From Shewanella sp. (GTDB lineage: Bacteria; Pseudomonadota; Gammaproteobacteria; Enterobacterales; Shewanellaceae): 7,041 nucleotides of DNA. The stretch covers positions 1-7,041 of the forward strand of contig SDWK01000482.1 in assembly GCA_004195335.1 (NCBI GenBank), in the 5' to 3' direction. The position numbers and the translations under genes were made by a program. The first letter of the stretch is position 1. The number at the start of each line of letters is the position of its first letter. Positions 6,842 to 7,041 of this stretch are shown piece by piece. Under the pieces are notes generated by a model that did not search any database, was not told the origin of the DNA, and saw only the letters and a program-made list of their open reading frames with translations.

Positions 6842-6885
6842 ATTTGTCGCGGTGGCGACGTCAAGCAGGGAATCAATCTCAAGCT

Positions 6886-6932
6886 AACGATGAATGCACC
6901 AAACTGCTGTTCGTTCCCCTTTAATTTTTTTT
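6886..6932 (+). terminator. Weak stem-loop followed by T8 on the + strand
   Basis: AACGA (6886-6890) can pair with TCGTT (6911-6915), with an inner GCA/TGC stem (6896-6898 and 6905-6907) around CCAAAC. CCCCTTTAATTTTTTTTG follows. The shape is terminator-like, but the stem is weak and interrupted, and no + strand gene lies upstream of it in this window. It could equally be chance. Confidence 0.2.
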
Positions 6933-7041
6933 GTTATTGCTATGTAATTATTTTGATTGGTGGTCTGAGATTTCGGATATTGTGTTCAATTTAAACCTAT
7001 AACGAGTGTGTGGAATCTTTCGAGCGTAATTTGAATGTTTC

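Larger units (their letters stand above)
6556..7041. other. Non-coding stretch upstream of the chemoreceptor gene
   Basis: I see no convincing gene here on either strand. A 67-codon open frame (6540-6743, - strand) has no recognisable protein features or ribosome site and is probably chance. The stretch holds AT-rich blocks (TATATAAGGTATATAC, 6641-6656), a C7 run (6707-6713), loosely complementary segments (GGTGGTAG 6662-6669 with CTACCAC 6737-6743; GTGGT 6699-6703 with ACCAC 6753-6757), a small hairpin GTCGC-GGTG-GCGAC (6846-6859) and a T8 run (6925-6932). Sequence ends at 7041 without a gene. Confidence 0.6.

Noticed and set aside
6890..6912. TTTGGTGCA (- strand) as part of an NtrC or sigma-54 site
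   Set aside because: Only a half-site is present, without the matching GCAC arm, and no GC at the -12 position follows at the right spacing.
6530..7041. A c-di-GMP (GEMM) riboswitch upstream of the signalling genes
   Set aside because: I looked for the conserved GEMM core segments on both strands here and in the 143-base gap and found none.
1..7041. CRISPR array, tRNA/rRNA genes, phage or defence system
   Set aside because: No regularly spaced repeats, tRNA-like cloverleaf sequence or recognisable defence proteins were seen. The two intact genes belong to known signalling families.

Overview
The window looks like a fragment of a gammaproteobacterial chromosome, most like marine or aquatic Alteromonadales or Vibrionales (Shewanella/Vibrio type). 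I base this on protein style only: the RAYT subfamily, the CHASE/PAS/GAF/GGDEF/EAL signalling protein and the sCache chemoreceptor. The genus is a guess. The first 19 bases exactly match the Tn5/Nextera mosaic end, so position 1 is probably a library or contig artefact and real sequence starts near base 20.

Layout. Bases 21 to about 812 (+ strand) hold a decayed REP-associated tyrosine transposase (RAYT, Y1_Tnp-like). It has two in-frame stops and three single-base deletions, and its 5' end is lost at the contig edge. A perfect 10-bp inverted repeat (890-912) lies between it and the convergent next gene. Bases 930-4757 (- strand) encode a 1275-residue membrane-bound cyclic-di-GMP protein: TM-CHASE-TM-coiled coil-PAS-GAF-PAS-GGDEF-EAL, plus a C-terminal domain I read as a CZB (chemoreceptor zinc-binding) domain lacking one of four ligands. 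A 143-base gap with a (ATT)7 tract and a weak hairpin separates it from a methyl-accepting chemotaxis protein at 4901-6529 (- strand; TM-sCache-TM-HAMP-MCP signalling domain). Bases 6530-7041 appear non-coding and hold small repeats and possible promoter or stem-loop sequences.

How the genes work together. The two intact genes lie in tandem on the - strand. The chemoreceptor would feed CheA/CheW and so flagellar rotation. The second protein would adjust the c-di-GMP pool, most probably by hydrolysis: its EAL site is complete, while its GGDEF site reads SGDEF and has Gln in place of the usual substrate-side Lys. This is a plausible motility/attachment pair, but co-transcription and functional coupling are inferences. 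I see no phage, CRISPR, tRNA or defence genes. The points most worth checking are the modified CZB-like tail, the atypical GGDEF site and the trinucleotide repeat sitting in the likely promoter of the c-di-GMP gene.
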